DNA of 14,718 bases, from contig CAJMRP010000044.1 of assembly GCA_905215765.1 (NCBI GenBank), positions 1-14,718 of the forward strand, read 5' to 3'. This stretch comes from an uncultured bacterium. Lineage in GTDB: Bacteria; Actinomycetota; Coriobacteriia; Coriobacteriales; Coriobacteriaceae. This document shows, piece after piece, positions 1 through 8,306 of this stretch; positions within the stretch are counted from its first letter, which is position 1; each line of letters opens with the position of its first letter. Under the pieces are notes generated by a model that was not told the DNA's origin, did no database searches, and saw only the letters and a program-made list of their open reading frames with translations. The translations under genes and the position numbers were made by a program.

Positions 1-1446
1 CCCCCGGCCGCCATCCATCAGCAGCAGGTCCGGCTTCTGCCCGAAATAATTATCGCTGCCCTGCCCCTGTGCGGCCAGCGCGGCGTATTTCTCATACTCT
101 GCCGCCCGCCGGGACACCGTCTCGGCCAGCGAAGCGTAGTCGTCCGTCCCCAGCACGGTCTTCATCCGGAACTTCCGATACCCGGCTTTGTAGGGCTTGC
201 CATCCCGGAAGGTGACCATGCCGCAGACGCTGGTGCCATCGCCCCAGTTGGAGATATCGTAGCTCTCAATGGTGCGCGGCGGCTTGGAAAGCCCCAGCAC
301 CTGCGCCATCTCATCCAGCAGCTTTTCCTCACGGGCGTAGCGGCCGCTCTCCCGGGCCAGCCGTTCCACCGCATTGGTGTGGGCCATCTCGACCAGATGG
401 GCCTTATCGCCCCGCTGGGGCACATAGAGCTGTACCTCACTGCCCCGCTTTTCGTTCAAGGCCCGCTGCAGTGCTTCACTGTCCGGCGGCAGCTCGTCTA
501 CGGCAATGATCTTTGGGATCTGCTCATCGTCCAGATAATACCGGGGCAGAAACTCCTCCCGCACGGCGGCAATATCTGCCGTATCGTGGAAAAGGAACTC
601 CCGTTTATCGGTCAGCCGCCCCTCCCGGAAGCGCAGGACCGCCGCGCAGACACTGCTGGGGGTACCGGCCAACGCCACCACATCCATCTCCACCTCCGGG
701 TCCACCACGACCTTCTGGCCCGCTGTCACCTTGGTGATGGCGTTGATCTGGTCCCGGAGGAGGGCCGCTGTCTCAAATTCCAGCCGGTCAGAGGCTTCCA
801 GCATCCGCTCGTTCAGGGTCTTGAGAATGTCCTTTTTGCCGTACCGGATCAGATGCACCGCGTTCTTTACGGCCTGATTGTAGTTCTCGCAGCTGATCTT
901 TCCGCTGCACACGGCCATGCACTTGCCGATATGGGCATTCAGGCAGGGCCGCCCCTTGCCGATATCCTGGGGGAACCGCTTGCTGCACCGGGGCAGCAAA
1001 AAGGCATCCAGCGCGGTCTCGGCCATCTGCCGGGCCGCAAAGGACGAGGTATAGGGGCCGATGTATTCAGCATCGTCCTCCTCCTTTTGCAGCACGAAGG
1101 AAAGGCGGGGCCAGGCTTCCCGGGTCACCTTGATATAGCTGTAACCCTTGTCATCCTTCAGCAGGATATTGTACTTGGGGGTGTGCGCCTTGATCTGGCT
1201 GGCTTCCAGCACCAGTGCCTCGAACTCGCTCTGGCAGACGATGACATCAAACGCATAGGCGTGGGCGATCATCTGGCTGACCTTGTTGTCGTGGGGCACA
1301 CCCTCGCGGAAATACTGGCTCACCCGGATGCGCAAGCGCTTGGCTTTGCCGATATAGATGATGGTATCGCTTTTGTCCCGGATGATATACACACCGGGCA
1401 AAAGCGGCAGCATACAGGCTTTCTGATACAGTTCTGCTTTGGTCAT
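1..1446 (-). CDS. uvrC: Excinuclease ABC subunit C (UvrC), 3' end cut off by window edge
   Basis: UvrC makes the two incisions around a DNA lesion in nucleotide excision repair, working with UvrA and UvrB. The frame is open from an ATG at 1446 to the window edge and gives 482 residues; the family is usually about 600. A GIY-YIG nuclease domain is at the N-terminus (GVY at 18-20, YIGKAK at 31-36). Four cysteines (C154, C168, C176, C180) match the iron-sulfur cysteine pattern known in UvrC. The UVR motif that contacts UvrB is at about 203-236 (LEFETAALLRD at 222-232). The RNase H-like nuclease domain has begun: YDISNW places an aspartate at 397 and LLMDGG one at 478, both expected catalytic positions. 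The rest of that domain and the helix-hairpin-helix tail lie outside the window. An AAGGAG site precedes the ATG. It lies downstream of the ptsH terminator, so its promoter is unclear. Confidence 0.95.
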   Translation of the reverse strand, partial: MTKAELYQKACMLPLLPGVYIIRDKSDTIIYIGKAKRLRIRVSQYFREGVPHDNKVSQMIAHAYAFDVIVCQSEFEALVLEASQIKAHTPKYNILLKDDKGYSYIKVTREAWPRLSFVLQKEEDDAEYIGPYTSSFAARQMAETALDAFLLPRCSKRFPQDIGKGRPCLNAHIGKCMAVCSGKISCENYNQAVKNAVHLIRYGKKDILKTLNERMLEASDRLEFETAALLRDQINAITKVTAGQKVVVDPEVEMDVVALAGTPSSVCAAVLRFREGRLTDKREFLFHDTADIAAVREEFLPRYYLDDEQIPKIIAVDELPPDSEALQRALNEKRGSEVQLYVPQRGDKAHLVEMAHTNAVERLARESGRYAREEKLLDEMAQVLGLSKPPRTIESYDISNWGDGTSVCGMVTFRDGKPYKAGYRKFRMKTVLGTDDYASLAETVSRRAAEYEKYAALAAQGQGSDNYFGQKPDLLLMDGGRG

Positions 1447-1460
1447 GGCAGCTCCTTGGT

Positions 1461-1500
1461 AAAACAAAAAGCGGCAGGAAACATCCCGCCGCCTCAAAAA
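1461..1500 (-). terminator. Rho-independent terminator after ptsH
   Basis: A 9-bp stem (1471-1479 with 1484-1492, one G-U pair) is followed on the minus strand by a T-run at 1470-1466 and more T at 1464-1461. It lies between the ptsH stop and the uvrC ribosome binding site. The A-run on the other side could let it also act in the opposite direction. Confidence 0.8.
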
Positions 1501-1513
1501 TCAAAGGCTCGAA

Positions 1514-1777
1514 TTACTCTGCAAAGCCAGACTCGACCAGCTTGATCAGGCCATCAACAGCAGCCTGCTCGTCTGCGCCGTCAGCGATGATGCGGATGGT
1601 GGTGCCGCCCACGATGCCCAGAGACAGAACGCCCAGCAGGCTCTTAGCGTTCACGCGGCGCTCTTCCTTCTCGACCCAGATGGAAGACTTGAACTCGTTA
1701 GCCTTCTGGATAAAGAAGGTAGCCGGACGAGCGTGCAGACCAACCTGATTTTCAACGGTAACTTCTTTGACGTACAT
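1514..1777 (-). CDS. ptsH: Phosphocarrier protein HPr
   Basis: HPr is the small cytoplasmic phosphate relay of the sugar phosphotransferase system, passing phosphate from enzyme I to the sugar-specific EIIA proteins. The 87-residue length is typical. The active-site histidine is H15 in VGLHARPA, and the regulatory serine is S46 in NAKSLLG. In Firmicutes that serine is phosphorylated by HPr kinase, giving the form that partners CcpA in catabolite repression. Crh, the close relative, lacks the histidine, so this is HPr proper. An AGGAG site lies about 9 bases before the ATG. It stands alone, with its own promoter candidate and terminator and no enzyme I gene beside it, an arrangement often seen in Clostridia. 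Confidence 0.96.
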   Translation of the reverse strand: MYVKEVTVENQVGLHARPATFFIQKANEFKSSIWVEKEERRVNAKSLLGVLSLGIVGGTTIRIIADGADEQAAVDGLIKLVESGFAE

Positions 1778-1845
1778 AGTAAAACGCTCCTATCTATTAT
1801 CGTTCTCGGGAATTCGATTTGTTTCTTGCCTGTTGCGTTGTACCT

Positions 1846-1874
1846 ATTTTAGCGCAAGCCGAAACCAATGTACA
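1846..1874 (-). promoter_or_regulatory. Candidate sigma-A-type promoter for ptsH
   Basis: On the minus strand, TGTACA (1874-1869) and TAAAAT (1851-1846) are separated by 17 bases, matching the -35 and -10 consensus at 4/6 and 5/6. The ptsH ATG is about 70 bases downstream. The rest of 1875-2037 holds no gene that I can see. It has three GTCGAA copies near 1998-2030 and no clear terminator after trmD. Confidence 0.45.
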
Positions 1875-2037
1875 GCCCCAGAACGCATTTTTGGCGGTTT
1901 TCCCAATGATGAGGGGGGTCTTTTTCGCCTTTTATACAAAGATAACAAAATTATTCCCCCAGTGTTGGCCGGGTAATACAAAAGTTTTCAACATTTTTTC
2001 GACCTTCGACAGTTTCCCGGCCCCTTCGACCCTGTTT

Positions 2038-3270
2038 TCAGCCCTGATAGCGCATTTCCAGCACCTGACTGGGGCGCACCACCAGCGGGTCTTTGGCCGG
2101 GTCGAATTTCTCCTTTGCGCCCACTACCTGCCAGCCCATGCGGCGGTAAAGAGCCAGTGCCCGGGTGTTGGTGTTCAGCACCGTAAGCACCGGGTGCTCA
2201 TGCTCCGGCAGCTTCTTCCGGGCGAAATCCAGCATCTTCTGGCCGATGCCCCTGCCCCGGGCGCTCTCCGTCACAAAAAGGTGCTCCACCTGCCCGGTCT
2301 TGTGGTGTACGCTGACCGTGGCATCCGGCACATCCTTGGTATAGTGGAGGTAGCAGACCCAGCCTTCCTGCTTTTCCTGCTGCAGCTGCGGCAGGAACAT
2401 CTCCGGGGTCAGGGCATCCAGCGCTTCCTGCACCCAGCCCCCGGCACAAATGCTCCGGCGGCCCTCCGCAAACAGCTTTGCGGCAGCCTCCATCTGCTCG
2501 GCGGTCTTGACCAGCCGGACATTCTCGCCCCGCTTCCACTTGGGGATCTCGGTCAGGGGATGGGTCTCACACCACTGCTCGTAGAGCTCCGGGCGGCGCA
2601 GACGGGTGCGCTCCCGGCTCTGCTGCCCCCGCCAGGCATCGATCTTCTGGTGGTTGCCCTCCAGCAGGACAGGCGGCACAGCACGGCCCTCCCAGACCTC
2701 GGGCCGGGTGTACTGGGGGTACTCCAGCAGGCCGTCCCAGTAGCTCTCCTCCTCGTAGCCCTTCTGCTCAGCCAGAACGCCGGGCTTCAGGCGGAGGACG
2801 CTGTCTGCCACCACCAGGCTGGCCAGCTCGCCGCCGGTGAGGATATAATCGCCGATGGAGATCTCCTCGTCCGCAAAGGCATCGATCACGCGCTCATCGA
2901 TGCCCTCATAGTGGCCGCAGACCAGGGTCAGGTTGTCGTACTGGGCCAGCCGCCGGGCGTGCTCCTCGGTATAGCGCTGCCCACCTGCCGTCAGGAATAC
3001 TATATGCGGCACAGGCCGTCCCTGTTCCTGCACTTCCTTCTGGACTGCCCGCAGGCAGTCGGCAATGGGCTGGGCATAGAGCACCATGCCGCAGCCGCCG
3101 CCATAGGGATAGTCGTCGGTCTGCTTCTGTTTATTCAGGGTGTAGTCCCGGATCTGGTGGCAGTGGGTCTCAATATATCCCTTTTTGGCGGCACGGCCGA
3201 TGATGCTGGAATCCAGCACCTGCTGGCACATCTCCGGGAAAAGGGTCACGATGTCCACACGCATCCCCAT
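2038..3270 (-). CDS. trmD: tRNA (guanine-37 N1)-methyltransferase TrmD fused to a C-terminal GNAT acetyltransferase domain
   Basis: TrmD methylates G37 next to the anticodon of tRNAs reading codons such as CUN, CCN and CGG, which prevents +1 frameshifting. Residues 1 to about 245 are a full TrmD: FPEM near the start, GGGCGMV at 57-63, and the knotted cofactor-binding region with GHYEGIDERV at 119-128 and IGDYILTGGELA at 139-150. Ordinary TrmD stops at about 240-250 residues; this protein has 410. Residues about 250-410 form a GNAT N-acetyltransferase, with an acetyl-CoA loop RGRGIG at 338-343 and the closing NTNTRALALYRRMGW at 366-380. The acetyltransferase substrate is unknown. The start at 3270 is three bases after the rimM stop, with a GAGGAG site inside the end of rimM; a second ATG six bases later is possible. 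The pair is co-transcribed and probably co-translated. Confidence 0.93.
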   Translation of the reverse strand: MGMRVDIVTLFPEMCQQVLDSSIIGRAAKKGYIETHCHQIRDYTLNKQKQTDDYPYGGGCGMVLYAQPIADCLRAVQKEVQEQGRPVPHIVFLTAGGQRYTEEHARRLAQYDNLTLVCGHYEGIDERVIDAFADEEISIGDYILTGGELASLVVADSVLRLKPGVLAEQKGYEEESYWDGLLEYPQYTRPEVWEGRAVPPVLLEGNHQKIDAWRGQQSRERTRLRRPELYEQWCETHPLTEIPKWKRGENVRLVKTAEQMEAAAKLFAEGRRSICAGGWVQEALDALTPEMFLPQLQQEKQEGWVCYLHYTKDVPDATVSVHHKTGQVEHLFVTESARGRGIGQKMLDFARKKLPEHEHPVLTVLNTNTRALALYRRMGWQVVGAKEKFDPAKDPLVVRPSQVLEMRYQG

Positions 3271-3273
3271 GGC

Positions 3274-3810
3274 TCACTCCTCCTCCCGCTCACTGTCAAA
3301 ATCGTCATCCAGCAGGCCTGGGATGGGGGTGACAAGGAGATAGCCCTCCGGCGGGTTGCGCTCTTTCAAAAAGGCATCCACCCCGGGGAACATATATTCC
3401 TTGCCGCTGGGGGCCTTGACGGTGTAGATATCCTGTGCGCCGGGGTGGTCCACGCTGGTCACCACGCCGTACACCTTGCCGGTATCGGCATCCCGCACTT
3501 CGCACCCGATGAGGTCGGCCACATACCACTTGCCCGCAGGCAGGGTGGCATCGTCACGGTCAAAGTAGAACACCTGCCCCCGCAGGGCACGGGCGGCATC
3601 CATATCGCTGACCCCTTCCAGCTGGAGCAGGGCCATCTGCCCCTGGGGGCGGATGGAGGTGATCTTGTAGCACCTGCCGCCCTGGGGGGTGGTGTACAGG
3701 CGGCCCACCTTTTTCAGAAAGGCCACGCCGTCACACCACAGCTCCAGCTTCATCTCGCCGCGCACACCGTGGGTGGTCACCACCTTGCCGGCTTCCAAGT
3801 ATTTCTGCAT
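3274..3810 (-). CDS. rimM: 16S rRNA processing protein RimM
   Basis: RimM helps mature the head of the 30S ribosomal subunit and binds ribosomal protein S19. The 178 residues match the family length. The N-terminal RimM domain opens with KVVTTHGVRGEMKLE, and the C-terminal PRC-barrel part contains WYVADLIGCEV and the EYMFP region. An upstream in-frame ATG at 3864 exists, but the one at 3810 has an AAAGGAG site at good spacing and matches the conserved N-terminus, so I use it; the 18 extra residues would fall inside an intergenic repeat. In Firmicutes this gene usually follows the KH-domain gene closely. Here a terminator and a repeat lie between them, so its promoter is uncertain. Confidence 0.94.
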   Translation of the reverse strand: MQKYLEAGKVVTTHGVRGEMKLELWCDGVAFLKKVGRLYTTPQGGRCYKITSIRPQGQMALLQLEGVSDMDAARALRGQVFYFDRDDATLPAGKWYVADLIGCEVRDADTGKVYGVVTSVDHPGAQDIYTVKAPSGKEYMFPGVDAFLKERNPPEGYLLVTPIPGLLDDDFDSEREEE

Positions 3811-3837
3811 TGCTTTTACTCCTTTAGCATCCTCACA

Positions 3838-3964
3838 CTCTCCGTCATTGCTACGCAATGCCACCTCTCCCGAGGGGAGAGGCCTTGGCAGTCACCACAA
3901 AGTTTCTGGTTTTGCCAAGGGCTCCCCCTTTGGGGGAGCTGGACGCAAAGCGGCCTGAGAGGGC
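3838..3964. repeat. Interspersed multi-hairpin intergenic repeat (Faecalibacterium-type)
   Basis: About 126 bp between khpA and rimM made almost entirely of inverted repeats. CATTGC/GCAATG pairs at 3846-3860. CCTCTCCC/GGGAGAGG pairs at 3864-3882. GCTCCCCC/GGGGGAGC pairs at 3921-3939. An outer pair, CCTTGGCA (3883-3890) with TGCCAAGG (3913-3920), encloses a short loop. The ends carry CTCTC and GAGAG. From memory, elements with this architecture are common between genes in Faecalibacterium and relatives; I could not search for other copies. No coding potential is evident. Confidence 0.7.
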
Positions 3965-3980
3965 GAGCTGCCTAATAATA

Positions 3981-4013
3981 CAAAAAGGCCCCTTGCCTTG
4001 CGGCAAAGGGCCC
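3981..4013 (-). terminator. Rho-independent terminator after khpA
   Basis: An 11-bp stem (3987-3997 with 4002-4012, one G-U pair) with a TTGC loop is followed on the minus strand by five T at 3986-3982. It lies about 10 bases past the khpA stop and would end the rpsP-khpA transcript before rimM. Confidence 0.8.
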
Positions 4014-4022
4014 GTAGGGTGC

Positions 4023-4256
4023 TCAGTCGATCTCAACAAGGACCTTTTCATCGACCCGCACAGCAGCCGCGCGCATCACCACACGAATGGCTTTTGCGAT
4101 CCGGCCCTGCTTGCCGATGACACGGCCCATATCTCCCTCTGCCACGCTCAGGTGGTAGACGATGGTACCGTCCTCGCGGGGTTCGTCCACCGTAACCTTG
4201 ACGGCGTCCTTGTCCTCCACGAGACCGCGGGCAACTGCCAGCAACAGCTCCTGCAT
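4023..4256 (-). CDS. khpA: KH-domain RNA-binding protein KhpA (YlqC family)
   Basis: A 77-residue single KH-domain protein with the RNA-binding GxxG loop in RVIGKQGRIAKAIR. In Firmicutes such proteins pair with KhpB (Jag/EloR) and bind many small and messenger RNAs, with effects on cell division and elongation in pneumococci. It sits between rpsP and rimM, its standard position, and starts 16 bases after the rpsP stop with an AGGAGGG site. The target RNAs here are unknown. Length and motif are complete. Confidence 0.92.
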   Translation of the reverse strand: MQELLLAVARGLVEDKDAVKVTVDEPREDGTIVYHLSVAEGDMGRVIGKQGRIAKAIRVVMRAAAVRVDEKVLVEID

Positions 4257-4272
4257 GAGTCAGCCCTCCTAC

Positions 4273-4512
4273 TTACAGAATGTTGGACTTCTTCAGCAGC
4301 ACGCGAACGGTATCGGTGGGCTGTGCGCCGTTTGCGATCCAGTACTTTGCACGCTCCATGTCAACCTTGATCTTGTCGGTCTCTGCGGAGGGATCGTACT
4401 GGCCGATCTCCTCGATGAAACGACCGTCGCGGGGGCAGCGGGAGTCTGCAACGACGATGCGGTAGTAGGGAGCCTTCTTAGCGCCCATTCTGCGCAGTCT
4501 GATTTTTACCAT
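4273..4512 (-). CDS. rpsP: 30S ribosomal protein S16
   Basis: S16 is an assembly protein of the small ribosomal subunit that binds 16S rRNA. The 79-residue product begins MVKIRLRRMGAKKAPYYRI and contains DSRCPRDGRFIEEIGQYDP, both hallmark stretches. The open frame begins six codons earlier, but the ATG at 4512 has a GGAGG site nine bases upstream and matches the family start, so I use it. The genes that follow are khpA and then rimM-trmD. The gene expected upstream in Firmicutes is ffh. Only what may be the tail of ffh is present, at 4575 onward. Confidence 0.97.
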   Translation of the reverse strand: MVKIRLRRMGAKKAPYYRIVVADSRCPRDGRFIEEIGQYDPSAETDKIKVDMERAKYWIANGAQPTDTVRVLLKKSNIL

Positions 4513-4547
4513 GTGTATATTCACCTCCATAATGTTTCTTGATATAT

Positions 4548-4571
4548 TACAAAACGCTTTCGCGTATTGTA
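4548..4571. other. Hairpin in the rpsP leader
   Basis: A 10-bp stem with one mismatch (4548-4557 with 4562-4571, loop TTTC) lies between the stop at 4575 and the rpsP ribosome binding site. There is no T-run after it on the minus strand, so it is not a classical terminator. It may protect or attenuate the rpsP message. Confidence 0.45.
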
Positions 4572-4574
4572 AGC

Positions 4575-4610
4575 TTAAAAACCGGGAAAGCCGCCCATGC
4601 CGCCAAAACC
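4575..4610 (-). other. Possible C-terminal remnant of ffh (signal recognition particle protein) fused to dnaJ
   Basis: The final codons before rpsP read GGMGGFPGF and a TAA. Firmicute Ffh proteins end in a Met/Gly/Phe-rich tail, and ffh is usually the gene just before rpsP. The 62-base gap to rpsP fits an operon neighbour. The left limit of this segment cannot be fixed, because the Gly-Phe codons of dnaJ run into it. This is inference from gene order and composition. Confidence 0.4.
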
Positions 4611-4970
4611 GCCGAAGCCCCCAAAGCCGCCAAAGCCCTCAAAATTTTGAGCCCAATCCGAACCGCCCACGCCTTCGCCGCGCATGACGCTGCTCAAAAT
4701 ATCGTCCCAAGGAACATTCTGGCCGCTATAGCCACGCGCACCGCCGGCACCGGGAATGCCTCCAAAGGCGAGCATCTGGTCGTACTCTTTGCGCTTCTTC
4801 TCGTCCGAAAGCGTCTCGTAGGCCTCGCTGATCTCCTTGAACTTGGCCTCATCGCCGCCGGCATCGGGGTGATATTTTTGCGCGAGCTTGCGAAACGCGC
4901 TCTTGATCTCTTTGTCGGAGGCGCTCTTGGATACGCCCAGGATGTCATAGAAGGTTTTGCCTGCAGCCAT
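4575..4970 (-). CDS. dnaJ: DnaJ/CbpA-type J-domain co-chaperone, 3' part lost at a probable chimeric junction
   Basis: DnaJ stimulates the ATPase of DnaK and delivers unfolded substrates. Residues about 6-65 are a complete J domain with the essential HPD at 34-36 and the typical KRKEYDQ end. The start at 4970 (MAAGKTFYDILG) follows a GGAG site; earlier in-frame ATGs lack conservation. The Gly/Phe-rich linker begins near residue 112 and the frame stops at residue 131. Bacterial DnaJ proteins normally continue for about 180-250 residues more of substrate-binding domain, which is absent. The last residues (MGGFPGF then stop) directly precede rpsP and look like the end of another protein, probably Ffh. 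The gene belongs with grpE and dnaK. The truncation probably reflects the join between two genomes, not biology, though a real truncation cannot be excluded by reading alone. Confidence 0.85.
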   Translation of the reverse strand: MAAGKTFYDILGVSKSASDKEIKSAFRKLAQKYHPDAGGDEAKFKEISEAYETLSDEKKRKEYDQMLAFGGIPGAGGARGYSGQNVPWDDILSSVMRGEGVGGSDWAQNFEGFGGFGGFGGFGGMGGFPGF

Positions 4971-5043
4971 CGTAGCTCCTCTCCTGTTACGTCCGCCGCC
5001 CATGCAGACGACGGCCCATGCTTTCATATGGCACTAGGCCAGA

Positions 5044-5073
5044 AAGGGCCCCGGGTGTTGCCCCGGGGCCCTT
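5044..5073. other. Strong G+C hairpin between grpE and dnaJ
   Basis: A perfect 12-bp stem (5044-5055 with 5062-5073, loop TGTTGC) begins five bases after the grpE stop. No T-run follows on either strand. It could be a non-canonical actinobacterial terminator, or an RNA-stability element setting dnaJ expression below that of dnaK-grpE. Confidence 0.6.
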
Positions 5074-5078
5074 CTCAA

Positions 5079-5921
5079 TTACTCCTCGGTGCTCTCGGCC
5101 GTATCGGCCGCAGCATCCTCGGGCGCCGCTTCGGGCTCCGGTGCGGGGCGCTTCTCGCCACCGTAGGTCACCGTCACCATCGCGGAACGCAGGATGCGAT
5201 CCGCCATGCGGTAGCCCTTCTGGTACACATCGTTGACGGTCTCGTCGTACTGCGATGCGTCCTCGACGCGACCCACAGCCTGGTGCTCGAGCGGATCGAA
5301 CGCCTCGCCCTTGGGGTCGATGGGCTCAACGCCCTCGTGCGCAAACACATCGAGCAGCTTGGCATGCACCGCGTCAACGCCATCGACAAACTGCTTAAAA
5401 TCGTCGGAAAGCTCCTGGCTACGGGCATGGTCGATTGCGCGCTCGATATCGTCAACCACCGGCAGCAGCGCAGTGACGAGCTTCTCGGTCGCGCGCTCGC
5501 GCTCGGCGATGCGCTCGTTGGCGGTGCGGCGACGGAAGTTCTCCCAGTCGGCCTGCAGACGGGCGGTGCGCTCGGTGGCGTCCTTTGCCTTGTCCTCGGC
5601 GGCCTTCTGAGCCTCTGCCGCAGCATCGAGCTCACTGCGCACGTCGGCAAGCTCCTTTTGGGCCTGCTCGAACTTAAGCTTAAAGTCGTTGTCGGCGGCT
5701 TCCTCACCGGCGCGGATAGCGGCTTCCACCATCTCGTCCTCGGTCATCGTCGCCTCCTTGTTGGAATCCTCTACCTGGTTCTCGGCAGCCTCGGCGGCCT
5801 CGGTCTCGTTGACCTCGGTATCGTCGACGGCCTCTACGGGAATCTTCACGTCCTTCTCCTCAGAGTCAACGGGGGCGGCGCCAGCGGTGGCCGCCTCCGT
5901 GCGAGCTTTACGGGCGGACAT
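5079..5921 (-). CDS. grpE: Nucleotide exchange factor GrpE
   Basis: GrpE releases ADP from DnaK and so resets the chaperone cycle. The conserved core runs from a long coiled coil (about residues 75-140, including LQADWENFRRRTANER) through LLPVVDDIERAI to the beta domain ending in GYRMADRILRSAMVTV. An acidic Glu/Ala-rich tail follows. Starting at 5921 gives 280 residues with an acidic 58-residue N-terminal extension; this start is two bases after the dnaK stop, which suggests translational coupling. A second ATG at 5747 has a near-perfect AAGGAGG site five bases upstream and would give 222 residues, closer to the usual GrpE length. Either or both could be used. The core is intact in both cases. 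Confidence 0.93.
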   Translation of the reverse strand: MSARKARTEAATAGAAPVDSEEKDVKIPVEAVDDTEVNETEAAEAAENQVEDSNKEATMTEDEMVEAAIRAGEEAADNDFKLKFEQAQKELADVRSELDAAAEAQKAAEDKAKDATERTARLQADWENFRRRTANERIAERERATEKLVTALLPVVDDIERAIDHARSQELSDDFKQFVDGVDAVHAKLLDVFAHEGVEPIDPKGEAFDPLEHQAVGRVEDASQYDETVNDVYQKGYRMADRILRSAMVTVTYGGEKRPAPEPEAAPEDAAADTAESTEE

Positions 5922-5923
5922 GA

Positions 5924-7816
<1,893 letters not shown>

Positions 7817-8236
7817 TAGAAATTCCCTCTCTCTTGTGCGTTCGCGCCGCCTCGACGGTCTGTCACGCGGCGCTTCGGCTTGTCTTTCAGGATGTAGTGT
7901 ATCCCCTTATGGGCCGGAATATACAAAATCTAAGTCAATTTATATAAGATTTCTTATCTCTGAGAGTTTAGGTTCGCAAATACGCAGGTAGACGCACTAT
8001 TTGAGTTCTCGGCAGATCTATTGAAATCTATGTAGAGTTGACTGAGGTGCGAGTCTGAAACTGTGTCCCGTTTTGGACGCGGATTACGGGATGCGGTTTC
8101 CGCAAGCACGCTCAATCGCCCTATATTTCAAGTCACCTATAGCTAACATTTGCGCAGCTCAACGGCCTCACCTGCATGTTTTTTAGTAAGCCGTGGCATA
8201 CTCGGCGAACGGTATGAAGATGCCGGTCAGAGGGTA

Positions 8237-8264
8237 TTGCAAACGGTCGCTCCCGTGGTATGTT
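8237..8264 (+). promoter_or_regulatory. Candidate promoter for the ferredoxin gene
   Basis: TTGCAA (8237-8242) and TATGTT (8259-8264) are spaced by 16 bases, each a 4/6 match to consensus. They lie about 60 bases before the ferredoxin ATG and just upstream of the leader hairpin. The match is weak. Confidence 0.3.
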
Positions 8265-8278
8265 TTTGCCCGAATCAA

Positions 8279-8306
8279 ACCGACGCGCATCGCCTGTGGC
8301 GTCGGT
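8279..8306 (+). promoter_or_regulatory. Leader hairpin ahead of the ferredoxin gene, containing a copy of its cluster-coding sequence
   Basis: ACCGACGC (8279-8286) pairs perfectly with GCGTCGGT (8299-8306) around a 12-base loop, and the AGAGAGGAA ribosome binding site follows at once. Bases 8287-8302 match 15 of 16 bases of 8357-8372, which encode part of the first iron-sulfur motif of the ferredoxin. They match 14 of 16 bases at 8444-8459, which encode part of the second. The leader copy is not in frame with the gene. Confidence 0.55.

Noticed and set aside
379..1545. Plus-strand open frame of 388 codons
   Set aside because: It lies antisense to uvrC, whose minus frame carries the GIY-YIG, cysteine and UVR motifs; the plus frame has no recognisable domain.
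1998..2030. Three TTCGAC words with an 8-base direct repeat CCTTCGAC
   Set aside because: Too few and too short to call a repeat array, and it does not form a terminator for trmD.
1819..3975. Plus-strand open frame of 718 codons
   Set aside because: It is antisense to trmD and rimM and crosses the repeat. It is a by-product of high G+C codon use.
4575..4970. Natural short J-domain protein acquired by transfer next to rpsP
   Set aside because: The J domain belongs with the adjacent grpE-dnaK operon and stops inside its Gly/Phe linker. Core genes on both sides come from different lineages, so a false join is more likely.
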